Source: an uncultured Treponema sp. (GTDB lineage Bacteria > Spirochaetota > Spirochaetia > Treponematales > Treponemataceae). Taken from it: DNA of 28,614 nt. The notes under the pieces are model-generated. The model was given only the letters and a program-made list of their open reading frames with translations, was not told where the DNA came from and did no database searches. Position 1 is the first letter of the stretch. Each line of letters starts with the position of its first letter. Shown here in pieces: positions 8,504 to 15,320 of the stretch. The stretch is taken from the NCBI GenBank assembly GCA_937892225.1, contig CALAUH010000318.1, forward strand, positions 1-28,614, in the 5' to 3' direction. Both the position numbers and the translations under genes were made by a program.

Positions 8504-9124
8504 ATGAGTCTTGAAAAAGCTGTTATAAGTAACCTTGATGCAGGTAACGACATTGAAGTAATGTTCAATCCAAAAGAATATGTAATGGAAAAGAAAACTC
8601 CATGGAGCGAAGTTAATGTATTTGGTATGGATGCTCCACCAGTAGAATTTACTATTGGTGAAAGAAAACGCTTAAGCATGGAACTCTTCTTTGATACTTC
8701 TGAAGAAAAAACCGATGTAAGAGATTTTACATCAAAAATAGAAGAATTAATGCTTGTAAATGCTCAGGAACATCGTCCTCCACTCTTAAGATTCACATGG
8801 GGAAGTTTGAGTTTTGACTGTGTTTTAGAAGATTTAGTTCAGCGTTTTACATTATTTGATAATTCCGGCATTCCTTTAAGAGCAATTTTAAAAGTTGTAT
8901 TCAAAGAATATTCTACTGCTGCAACACAACTTTCAAATACTCGTCGTGAATCTGCCGATCACACTAAAAGAATGGCTTTACGAGAAGGTGAAACTTTAAG
9001 TTCTATTAGCGCAAGAGAATATCATGACTGCAGAAAATGGCGTGCAATTGCAGATGCCAATAATATTGATGATCCGGAAAATGTTTCTGCTGGAACAGTT
9101 GTTGAATTACCACCATTATATTAA
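8504..9124 (+). CDS. CIS tube-initiator/adaptor protein with C-terminal LysM-like domain
   Basis: Protein of 206 aa that matches the eCIS Afp7/Pvc7 layout. Residues about 1-145 form a tube-like domain (EVMFNPKEYVMEKKTPW, RKRLSMELFFDTSEE, RFTWGSLSFDCVLEDL, GIPLRAILKVVFKEY), followed by a short linker and a LysM-like domain about 155-206 (REGETLSSISAREYHDCRKWRAIA, ending VVELPPLY). In known CIS structures this protein caps the baseplate end and joins the hub to the first tube ring. It has a strong GGAGGAG site and is followed closely by the gpD-like hub gene, consistent with that role. Confidence 0.92.
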   Translation: MSLEKAVISNLDAGNDIEVMFNPKEYVMEKKTPWSEVNVFGMDAPPVEFTIGERKRLSMELFFDTSEEKTDVRDFTSKIEELMLVNAQEHRPPLLRFTWGSLSFDCVLEDLVQRFTLFDNSGIPLRAILKVVFKEYSTAATQLSNTRRESADHTKRMALREGETLSSISAREYHDCRKWRAIADANNIDDPENVSAGTVVELPPLY

Positions 9125-9139
9125 TTGGAGTGCTAAAAA

Positions 9140-10195
9140 ATGGCTGATGATAATAACAAACATTTAACACCTGTTTGGATTGTATATGTAGATGGTACAC
9201 GCCTTGATACAGTTCATGAAGGCTCATTACAAAGAATTGTCATAGATGATAAATTAAATAATGTTGGAACTGCAACTTTAGAATTTGACAGTTCTGCAGT
9301 TAAAATTCGAGATACCGGAACTTTTTCTTTAGAAAGTGAAGTTTCTATTCATCTTGGATATAAAGATGATTGTGAGTTAGTTTTTACAGGTGAAGTAACT
9401 GATTTTGAAATCAAATTAAATGAATATGATCATGACCAATTAATAGTAAAATGTTCAAATTGCCTTTATAAACTCAAAAATGCAACTCAAAGTATATCTT
9501 TTGAATCAAAATCTTTATCTGATATATTAAAAGAAAAAATAGAAAACTACTCTCTTACTGCAAATATTGATTCTTTCGGAACAACAAAACTGTTCACTGT
9601 AGAAAATCTTATTTCTGATTATGATTATATTATGACAGCCGCAAAAAACTATGGCAAATCTGTTTATGCATATGAATCTGATGTTTATATAAAAGATGAA
9701 ATTACAATAAATAAAAATGATGTAATCATGGAATGGGGAAAAAGTCTTATTTTATTTAATGGTACAGAATCACTTTCTGACCAGCTTTCTGAATGTACAT
9801 TTACCGGCTGGGATGAAAACAAATGTGAATCCATTACTGGAACAGCTACTTTAAATGATATTCCTTTAAAAGTCGGTGGTTCAAAAACATGGGAAGATAA
9901 TTCAAAAGGTGCCGGTGGAAAATGGAAAAGTATCTTCACCAGTGATGATTTATTCGACAATGATGATGCTAAAAACCGTGCCATTGGATATTTAATGAAT
10001 AAATCTTTTAATTATCAAACCTGTATTGCTAAATGCGAAGGTAATTATAACGTTCACCCTGGTATGCGTGTAACTATGAAATATGTCGGAGAAAAATTCT
10101 CTGGAGAATATATTGCAGACAGAGTTATTCATGAATTCAGTACTGTAAATGGTTACACAACACAGATTTTTGGTAAAAGAAATACAACAGAATAA
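9140..10195 (+). CDS. Baseplate hub protein, gpD/gp27-like
   Basis: Hub subunit of the phage late control D/T4 gp27 family (351 aa). It should trimerise under the tube and hold the spike. Recognisable parts are the N-terminal VYVDGTRLDTVHEGSLQRI, the barrel strand TATLEFDSSAVKI, HLGYKDDCELVFTGEVTDFEI, and a C-terminal domain with YNVHPGMRVTMKYVGEKFSGEY and ADRVIHEFSTVNGYTT. In Afp8-type eCIS proteins gp27 and gp5 parts are fused. Here the spike is a separate gene at 12295, split from the hub by the radical SAM and AAA+ genes. The stop is one base from the start of the radical SAM gene. Confidence 0.93.
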   Translation: MADDNNKHLTPVWIVYVDGTRLDTVHEGSLQRIVIDDKLNNVGTATLEFDSSAVKIRDTGTFSLESEVSIHLGYKDDCELVFTGEVTDFEIKLNEYDHDQLIVKCSNCLYKLKNATQSISFESKSLSDILKEKIENYSLTANIDSFGTTKLFTVENLISDYDYIMTAAKNYGKSVYAYESDVYIKDEITINKNDVIMEWGKSLILFNGTESLSDQLSECTFTGWDENKCESITGTATLNDIPLKVGGSKTWEDNSKGAGGKWKSIFTSDDLFDNDDAKNRAIGYLMNKSFNYQTCIAKCEGNYNVHPGMRVTMKYVGEKFSGEYIADRVIHEFSTVNGYTTQIFGKRNTTE

Positions 10196-10196
10196 A

Positions 10197-10739
10197 ATGA
10201 TAATTAATAATATTATTGAAGGTACAACCGTAAATGGTCCAGGTTACCGGTTAGGAATCTGGATGCAGGGTTGTAATAGAAACTGTCCGGGCTGTTTTAA
10301 TAAAGAAGCCTGTACACCAGATGGAGGATATTCAATATCTGTAGACGAAATAGTTAAATATTTTTCAAAACAAAAATATGATGGTATTTCTATTTCAGGA
10401 GGAGAACCTTTTAATCAGGAAAAAGAACTATCAGTTTTATTACAAAAGGCTAAAGAGTTAGGGCTTACTACTCTTGTTTTTTCAGGTTTTACTTATGATG
10501 AATTAATAAGTAAAAATTGCAGTGCACTTTTATATTGCGATTATCTTATAGATGGTCCTTATTTAAAAGATTATCCAAGTCACTGTAAATATACAGGCTC
10601 TGGAAACCAAAGATTTTTAAAATTAAACAACGGAATAATCCAGGAAGATCTAACTGATAAAACTGAAGATATTACAGAATGTGAATTTATTATAAATCAA
10701 GATGGTTCAATTACCACAACGGGTTTTTTAGATATTTAA
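10197..10739 (+). CDS. Radical SAM enzyme, NrdG/activase-like single 4Fe-4S domain
   Basis: Protein of 180 aa in the short radical SAM class used by glycyl-radical-enzyme activases (NrdG/PflA-like). The cluster ligands are Cys26, Cys30 and Cys33 in GCNRNCPGCF (CxxxCxxC), and GGEP (68-71) is the SAM-binding motif. The N-terminal NIIEGTTVNGPGYRLGIWMQG strand is typical. It should cleave S-adenosylmethionine to a 5'-deoxyadenosyl radical. No glycyl radical enzyme is seen in the window, so its substrate may be a CIS protein or lie elsewhere. I take ATG 10197, one base after the hub stop, because the frame opens upstream only as read-through inside the hub gene. It sits between hub and AAA+ genes, not usual for described eCIS loci as far as I know. 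Confidence 0.88.
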   Translation: MIINNIIEGTTVNGPGYRLGIWMQGCNRNCPGCFNKEACTPDGGYSISVDEIVKYFSKQKYDGISISGGEPFNQEKELSVLLQKAKELGLTTLVFSGFTYDELISKNCSALLYCDYLIDGPYLKDYPSHCKYTGSGNQRFLKLNNGIIQEDLTDKTEDITECEFIINQDGSITTTGFLDI

Positions 10740-10751
10740 TGGAGATTTAAA

Positions 10752-12281
10752 ATGGAAAATAAAACAGCAAAAAATATTGAAACTTTAATAAGAGCAAGAT
10801 ATCCGCTTATTTATATTGTCTCTTTTGAAGAAGGTCGCGTTATTAATTCTGTAACAGATATTAGTAAAAACAGAAATAAGCAGCTTTTTCAATGGTCAAT
10901 AACAGAAGGCTTACAGACTCCAGACGGTTCATATCTTTCTGAATTTAAAGATCCAGTAAAAGTTTTAGAATATATTTTACAAATTGATGTTAATGGATTA
11001 TTTATTCTAAAAGATTACCATCACTATATGAATGATCCTGTTGTTATTAGAAAATTAAGAGATTTAAGTCATTCATTAAAGCTAACAATGAAAAATGTTT
11101 TATTTCTTTCTCCTTTATTAAAGATTCCTGCTGAATTAGAAAAAGAAATTGCAGTTGTAGATTATAAACTTCCTGAAAAAAATGAATTATCCGAAATTGT
11201 TAAAAATATTGCAAAAAATATTGGTGGAAAAAATCTACAGGAAATTGAAGATGCAGAATACTTAAATAAAATTGTAGAAGCAGCACTTGGTCTTACAGCA
11301 GAAGAGGCTGAAAATGTTTTTGCCAAATCTTTGGTAGAAAACGGTGATTTTAATCTTAAAACAATTCTGGCAGAAAAAGAACAAATCATTCGTAAATCTG
11401 GTGTTCTTGAATATTATCATGCAAACGAAGAAATGAAAGAAGTCGGCGGACTTGAAGAATTAAAACGCTGGCTTAATAAACGCGGTAAGGCATTCAGTCC
11501 AAAAGCAAGAGAATTCGGTTTACCAGAACCACGTGGTATTTTATTGCTTGGTATTCCAGGTTGTGGTAAATCTTTAACTGCAAAAGCAATCAGCAGTATG
11601 TGGCAGTTACCATTATTAAAATTAGACGTTGGTAAAGTATTTTCAAGTTTAGTTGGTTCAAGTGAAGAAAATGTAAGACGAGCAATTGCAACTGCAGAAA
11701 GTATTGCTCCTTCTATTTTATGGCTTGATGAAATGGAAAAAGGATTCAGCGGTTTGAGTTCTTCTGGACAGACAGACGGCGGTACAACTGCCAGAGTTTT
11801 TGGAACATTCCTGACCTGGTTACAGGAAAAGAAATCTCCAGTATTTGTAGTTGCAACTTGTAACAACGTAAAGGAGCTTCCACCAGAACTTTTAAGAAAA
11901 GGTCGTTTTGACGAAATATTCTTTGTTGATTTACCTTCAAAGGACGAAAGAAAAGATATTTTCAAAATCCACCTGGAAAAGAGAAACAGAAATCCAAAAG
12001 ACTTTAATTTAGATACACTTGCAGATATGACAAAAGAATTTGCAGGTTCAGAAATTGAAGAAATCATTGTTTCTGGTTTATATGATGCATTTGATCAGGA
12101 TGTAGATCTTAAACAGGAATTCTTAGAAAACAACATAAAAACTATGGTTCCATTAAGTAAAACAATGGGTGATCAGATTAAAAACATAAGAGAATGGGCA
12201 AAAATTCGTGCCAGAAAAGCAAGTGATACAACATGGGAAGATGACAATGTTGGAGTCAGACAACTTGAATTAAATAAGTAA
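10752..12281 (+). CDS. AAA+ ATPase, Ycf46-like
   Basis: AAA+ ATPase of 509 aa resembling the Ycf46-type family (cyanobacterial/plastid and widespread bacterial). Residues 1-210 are the family's non-catalytic N-terminal half (LIRARYPLIYIVSFEE, FQWSITEGL, IAVVDYKLPEKNEL). Residues about 228-470 form the ATPase module: GGLEELKRWL; Walker A GIPGCGKS (267-274); Walker B ILWLDE with Asp326/Glu327; sensor 1 ATCNN (369-372/373); and arginine-finger-type RKGRFDE (382-388). Afp15/Pvc15 are AAA+ proteins needed for eCIS assembly; this protein occupies that role by context but looks like the Ycf46 branch. It is preceded by AUG-proximal GGAGA and followed by the spike after 13 nt. I infer an assembly, cargo-loading or remodelling function. 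Confidence 0.92.
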   Translation: MENKTAKNIETLIRARYPLIYIVSFEEGRVINSVTDISKNRNKQLFQWSITEGLQTPDGSYLSEFKDPVKVLEYILQIDVNGLFILKDYHHYMNDPVVIRKLRDLSHSLKLTMKNVLFLSPLLKIPAELEKEIAVVDYKLPEKNELSEIVKNIAKNIGGKNLQEIEDAEYLNKIVEAALGLTAEEAENVFAKSLVENGDFNLKTILAEKEQIIRKSGVLEYYHANEEMKEVGGLEELKRWLNKRGKAFSPKAREFGLPEPRGILLLGIPGCGKSLTAKAISSMWQLPLLKLDVGKVFSSLVGSSEENVRRAIATAESIAPSILWLDEMEKGFSGLSSSGQTDGGTTARVFGTFLTWLQEKKSPVFVVATCNNVKELPPELLRKGRFDEIFFVDLPSKDERKDIFKIHLEKRNRNPKDFNLDTLADMTKEFAGSEIEEIIVSGLYDAFDQDVDLKQEFLENNIKTMVPLSKTMGDQIKNIREWAKIRARKASDTTWEDDNVGVRQLELNK

Positions 12282-12294
12282 ACGGAGATTATTT

Positions 12295-12933
12295 ATGAAT
12301 GGTTCATATTTTTATATTGCAAAAGTTACAGATAACAAAGATGAAGACGGATTAAACAGAATTAAAATTACAGCAAAATTGAATGATGAAGTTGTATCTT
12401 TCTGGGTTCCATATCTTTCTGCAGCTGCTGGAAACGGAATTGGTTTTTCATCACTTCCAGATATTGATGATCAGGTATTAGTACTTTCGTTTGGAACTAC
12501 AAGAGACAAACAGATTGCTTTAGGAAGTTTTTGGAATGAAAATTCAACTCCACCAGAATCAGGCGAAAACTCCGATGCAGATTTAAATGGTGATGGAAAC
12601 AACTCGCTCAACTTCTTTAAATCACGTGCAGAAAATCTTTTTATCTTTGATGATACAGACGGAAAAGAAAAAATTCAGATGATTTTGTCTGGCGGAAAAA
12701 CCCGTATCGAATTAGACAACGAAAATGAATTAATCAACATGGAAACAGATAAAGATTTTGCAATTAATGCAAAAGGAAAAATCTCTATAGAAACTGAAGA
12801 AGAAATTAATTTTAAAGCAAAAAAAGCATATAATATTGAATGTGAAGATTTTGCAGTAAAAGCTTCAAAAGATGCAAAAATAGAATCATCAAAAGACATG
12901 GCTCTTAAAGGTTCTGGAATTGCATTAAACTAA
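12295..12933 (+). CDS. Central spike protein, gpV/gp5-like with OB fold and beta-helix
   Basis: Spike of 212 aa. Residues about 1-85 form a gp5/gpV OB fold (YIAKVTDNKDEDGLNRIKI, FWVPYLSAAAGNGIGFSSLP, DDQVLVLSFGTTRDKQIALG). An acidic Asn/Asp-rich linker follows (about 86-110). From about 115 to the end is a run of short alternating strands (IELDNENELINMET, FAINAKGKISIETEE, EINFKAKK, AKIESSKDMALKGSGIALN), the repeat pattern of a triple-stranded beta-helix needle. No PAAR protein is seen in the window. Starts 13 nt after the AAA+ gene with CGGAG upstream. Confidence 0.93.
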   Translation: MNGSYFYIAKVTDNKDEDGLNRIKITAKLNDEVVSFWVPYLSAAAGNGIGFSSLPDIDDQVLVLSFGTTRDKQIALGSFWNENSTPPESGENSDADLNGDGNNSLNFFKSRAENLFIFDDTDGKEKIQMILSGGKTRIELDNENELINMETDKDFAINAKGKISIETEEEINFKAKKAYNIECEDFAVKASKDAKIESSKDMALKGSGIALN

Positions 12934-12944
12934 AGGAAACGAAT

Positions 12945-13166
12945 ATGCCAAATAAAGAAGAACTGGAAATTTCTATTTCAAATACCGGCGAAGTTACAAT
13001 CAATGTAATTGGTGCTAAAGGTAAAAAATGCCTTGATATGACAAAAGATTTAGAAGAAAGTCTTGGAATCTTAAAGAGCATGGAAAAGAAAGCAGAATTC
13101 TATCAGCAGGAAGAAACTAATAATACTAATGTTTATACTGGAGGAAATTATGGCACAAACAATTGA
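12945..13166 (+). CDS. DUF2997-like small protein
   Basis: Protein of 73 aa that fits the DUF2997 pattern: a first strand LEISISNTGEVTINVIGAKGKKCLDMTKDLEE, where 'G-V-G-KG-C-T-LE' is the signature, followed by a short helical tail and an Asn/Thr-rich end. DUF2997 proteins are small partners that, from memory, occur beside Ycf46-like AAA+ genes in cyanobacteria and other bacteria; this gene is three reading frames downstream of such an AAA+ protein here. Function in the family is unknown. Its last 17 bp overlap the start of the next gene. Confidence 0.72.
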   Translation: MPNKEELEISISNTGEVTINVIGAKGKKCLDMTKDLEESLGILKSMEKKAEFYQQEETNNTNVYTGGNYGTNN

Positions 13167-13533
13167 GTTTACCCTTCCTTTTGGATATCAAACTGATGAT
13201 AAAACCTATCGTAAAGGAAAAATGCATTTAGCGACAACAGGCGATGAACTTGCAATTCAGGATACTGATGAAGCCGGAATGAATACACGTTACAGAGATA
13301 TGCTTTTAATGACAAAAGTAATCGATGAACTGGACGGCATAAAACCTGTAACACTTGATATTATAAAAGAACTATATGAACCGGATTTTATATATCTGCA
13401 ACTTTTATACAGACAATTAAACGGCGAATCTGGAACTGCTATTACAACAAAATGTCCTGAATGTGGTGCAATTTCAGAAATCAAATTAGAAAATCTATAC
13501 GATGATATGACATTGTATAATAATAAAGAGTAA
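13150..13533 (+). CDS. Tail-assembly-chaperone-like protein 1 with CxxC tail
   Basis: Protein of 127 aa with the pattern of phage tail assembly (Mu gp41-like) proteins in CIS clusters: TLPFGYQTDDKTYRKGKMHL, a central helical part RYRDMLLMTKVIDELDGIK and IIKELYEPDFIYLQLLYRQL. The C-terminus carries KCPECGAIS, a half zinc ribbon. It is a paralogue of the 124-aa protein at 14704 (same order: LP-G, GKM/GTM-L, LLSR-I/LLMTKVI, DF-YLQ/DFAFL, CxECG). Start chosen at ATG 13150 because GGAGG ends 6 nt upstream; the frame also opens to ATG 13129 inside the DUF2997 gene, without an SD. Such proteins help build the tail in phages; role here inferred. Confidence 0.7.
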   Translation: MAQTIEFTLPFGYQTDDKTYRKGKMHLATTGDELAIQDTDEAGMNTRYRDMLLMTKVIDELDGIKPVTLDIIKELYEPDFIYLQLLYRQLNGESGTAITTKCPECGAISEIKLENLYDDMTLYNNKE

Positions 13534-13534
13534 A

Positions 13535-14230
13535 ATGTTTATAACAAATTTATCTGATAAAAACATGTTGACTGAATCTCTATGCTGTAATTTAACAGAA
13601 GGCCAGGTTGAATCTTGTACTCTAGATGATATGACTATCTCTGATAAATCATGGGTAAGTGTTTCTATTAATAACTCGAATGCAAATAACGCCTCTTTTA
13701 ACAACTGCTCTCTAAATGAAGTAACTTTCTTTAGAAGTAATTTAATGAATACATGTTTTAATCACTCTAAAATAAATAAAAACACTTTTTCTGGAGATAC
13801 ACTTATAAAATCACAATGGAATGATTGTAAAATTGAAAACATATCCATAGCAAATTGTTCAATGCAGAAAGTAAAAATAGAAAAATCAATCATCCAGAAT
13901 TCAAACTTTACAAATTTTGAAGGAATCTATTGTGATATCAAAAATACAATTTTTAAAAACTGTTCATTTAAAATTGATTACAATTGTGGTATGAACGGTT
14001 TTTCAGGTGGAAATATAGAAAATTGTATTTTTATAAACTGTAGTTTTACAGGTTTTCCTTTAAGAGGAATAAAAACTGATTATTGTACATTCAAAAACTG
14101 TTACGGAGAGATTACAGATGATGCAGAATGTACAAATACTTTTGGAATGGGAAGATTTAGCGGAGAAATAGAAAATATTCCGCTTAAAAATAAACAAAAC
14201 GCATTAAACTTTATAAATGAATGGAAATAA
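13535..14230 (+). CDS. Pentapeptide-repeat-like protein
   Basis: Protein of 231 aa made of five-residue-spaced repeats through most of its length (ANNASFNNCSLNEVTF, NSNFTNFEGI, TIFKNCSFKI, CIFINCSFTGF), which suggests a right-handed quadrilateral beta-helix. The central position is often Phe/Leu/Ile and a Cys often follows Asn (NC). The repeats drift from the A(D/N)LxX consensus, so the family call is tentative. It starts one base after the stop of the first chaperone-like gene and ends just before the following gene. Such folds bind DNA gyrase in some proteins but also serve as scaffolds; no specific role is supported here. Confidence 0.72.
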   Translation: MFITNLSDKNMLTESLCCNLTEGQVESCTLDDMTISDKSWVSVSINNSNANNASFNNCSLNEVTFFRSNLMNTCFNHSKINKNTFSGDTLIKSQWNDCKIENISIANCSMQKVKIEKSIIQNSNFTNFEGIYCDIKNTIFKNCSFKIDYNCGMNGFSGGNIENCIFINCSFTGFPLRGIKTDYCTFKNCYGEITDDAECTNTFGMGRFSGEIENIPLKNKQNALNFINEWK

Positions 14231-14232
14231 AT

Positions 14233-14691
14233 ATGGCAAAAGAAGAACAGATTCGAAAAGCAATAGATAATTTAGATGAAGCTACAGCAAAAGATGCATT
14301 GGCATTACTTCTTGCAGACACTTCTTCAGGAACAAAAACTCAAACTGCAAACAACCCTATAAACCAGGAAGCAGGACAATTTGCCAATTTTGCACAGGCA
14401 ATTTTATGGTTAAAAAGTAAATATAAATTTCAGGAATTAAATGCTTTTACAACAGAAGCAGATTTAGTTTATGTAAACACTGGAGACAGACGCATCCTTT
14501 TAACAGATACAACTGTAGGTCCTAGAAAGAATCCTGAACCACAAATGGAAAACTCAAATAGTTTTAATATAGAAACAAATTCAAACAGTAATATAAACGA
14601 ATCTTCTAATGAAAATTCATCTTCAGAAGATATGGACAATGCTTTTGAACCTCTCAAAAAAAATGACAGGTTCAATAATCTTGAATTATAG
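14233..14691 (+). CDS. Hydrophilic helical protein of unknown function in CIS operon
   Basis: Protein of 152 aa, unrecognised. The first half is helical (AKEEQIRKAIDNLDEATAKDALALLLAD, then a Thr/Asn linker, then FANFAQAILWLKSKY). The second half is low-complexity and Asn/Ser-rich (about 105-140), ending with an acidic/basic tail. I chose ATG 14233 because GGAA lies 7 nt before it and it begins 3 nt after the pentapeptide gene; an alternative in-frame ATG at 14221 overlaps that gene. No signal peptide or TM segment. It sits between the two chaperone-like paralogues and could be another assembly factor, but only position supports this. Confidence 0.6.
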   Translation: MAKEEQIRKAIDNLDEATAKDALALLLADTSSGTKTQTANNPINQEAGQFANFAQAILWLKSKYKFQELNAFTTEADLVYVNTGDRRILLTDTTVGPRKNPEPQMENSNSFNIETNSNSNINESSNENSSSEDMDNAFEPLKKNDRFNNLEL

Positions 14692-14703
14692 AGAGGACTA
14701 TAA

Positions 14704-15078
14704 ATGCCAAAGTTACGTACAGAATTTAATTTTACTTTACCAAAAGGAACTGGAATTAAAGTTGAACAGGGTCGCAAAGTAAGCGGAACAATGAGACTCA
14801 TAAAAGTAAAAGACTTAGTTGATATTGAACGCGACGGACAGGTTCAGCGTGGAACTGGTGCTTTTTATGTAGTTCTTCTTTCAAGATGTATCAAACAGAT
14901 TGGATTAATCAACATGGTAAACCGTAATACAATAGAAAACTTAGATCCAGTTGATTTCGCCTTTCTCGTTGATTTTATGAATGAAATAAATCATCAGGTA
15001 ATTAAAAAGATTCCGATTAAATGTGATGAATGCGGACATGAATATATAGGATTAATATCACAACTGGGGGAAGCATAA
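14704..15078 (+). CDS. Tail-assembly-chaperone-like protein 2, upstream half of a probable -1 frameshift pair
   Basis: Protein of 124 aa, paralogous to the 127-aa protein at 13150. It reads FNFTLPKGTGIKVEQGRKV, GTMRLIKVKDLVDIE, YVVLLSRCIKQIG, NLDPVDFAFLVDFMNEIN, and ends with CDECGHEYIG and a short tail QLGEA. The layout resembles phage Mu gp41/lambda gpG-type assembly chaperones, which often make a longer product by -1 frameshifting. Its final codons are CTG GGG GAA GCA TAA at 15064-15078. The G GGG GAA run (15066-15072), followed by a 6-nt gap and a GC-rich hairpin, matches a frameshift signal that would fuse residue 122 to a downstream domain. GAGGAC lies upstream of the ATG. AT-rich coding apart from the last stretch. 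Confidence 0.78.
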   Translation: MPKLRTEFNFTLPKGTGIKVEQGRKVSGTMRLIKVKDLVDIERDGQVQRGTGAFYVVLLSRCIKQIGLINMVNRNTIENLDPVDFAFLVDFMNEINHQVIKKIPIKCDECGHEYIGLISQLGEA

Positions 15079-15112
15079 GCCGCCCTCGTTCAGGCATTTT
15101 TCGAGAGGCGGC
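15066..15112 (+). promoter_or_regulatory. Probable programmed -1 ribosomal frameshift signal
   Basis: Slippery heptamer G GGG GAA (15066-15072) in the zero frame of the chaperone-like gene, then a 6-nt spacer GCATAA carrying the zero-frame stop. A stem follows: 5' arm GCCGCCCTCG (15079-15088) and 3' arm CGAGAGGCGGC (15102-15112), 10 bp with one bulged A (15106) and a 13-nt loop. Spacer length and stem position are typical of bacterial frameshift stimulators. The GC content of the stem contrasts sharply with the AT-rich surroundings. It also lies inside coding sequence, which argues against a transcription terminator. Confidence 0.7.
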
Positions 15113-15302
15113 CGATATTGCCTATTATTTTAAGTGGTCAAAATCAGATATTATGACTATGACAAAACAGGAAAGAACTGAATGGTTAAGCCAGATAGAA
15201 CGTATCCATCAGGAAGAAAGAATCCAGAAATTTAAAGATTCTGAAGCTGAAATGGAAAAATACTTAAAGCAGATAAAAGAACAACAAGACAATAGTTTTT
15301 AA
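15069..15302 (+). CDS. DUF6760-like extension reached by -1 frameshift
   Basis: Reading the -1 frame from GGA at 15069 gives 77 aa before TAA at 15300-15302: GSISRPRSGIFREAADIAYYFKW and then TKQERTEWLSQIERIHQEERI followed by a charged tail. The core (aromatic-rich 'REAA-IAYYF-W', a short linker, then 'ER-EWL-QI') fits the DUF6760 pattern of tiny proteins next to tail assembly genes in CIS clusters. The frame upstream is open from 15042 but holds no ATG, GTG or TTG before ATG 15153, which lies inside the conserved part. So translation most simply comes from the upstream gene by -1 slip, giving a fusion of about 199 aa (122 + 77). Alternative: initiation at a rare ATT/ATA codon. Confidence 0.7.
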   Translation, partial: GSISRPRSGIFREAADIAYYFKWSKSDIMTMTKQERTEWLSQIERIHQEERIQKFKDSEAEMEKYLKQIKEQQDNSF

Positions 15303-15320
15303 TAAAGTAGAGGGAATAAA

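Noticed and set aside
11417..12067. Long antisense frame opposite the AAA+ gene
   Set aside because: It is a shadow of the coding strand: Ser/Phe/Leu-rich product, no RBS, and the plus-strand gene has intact Walker motifs.
15079..15112. Strong GC hairpin read as an intrinsic terminator
   Set aside because: It is not followed by a T run, lies within an open frame, and sits exactly 6 nt after a slippery heptamer; the operon continues without a new promoter.
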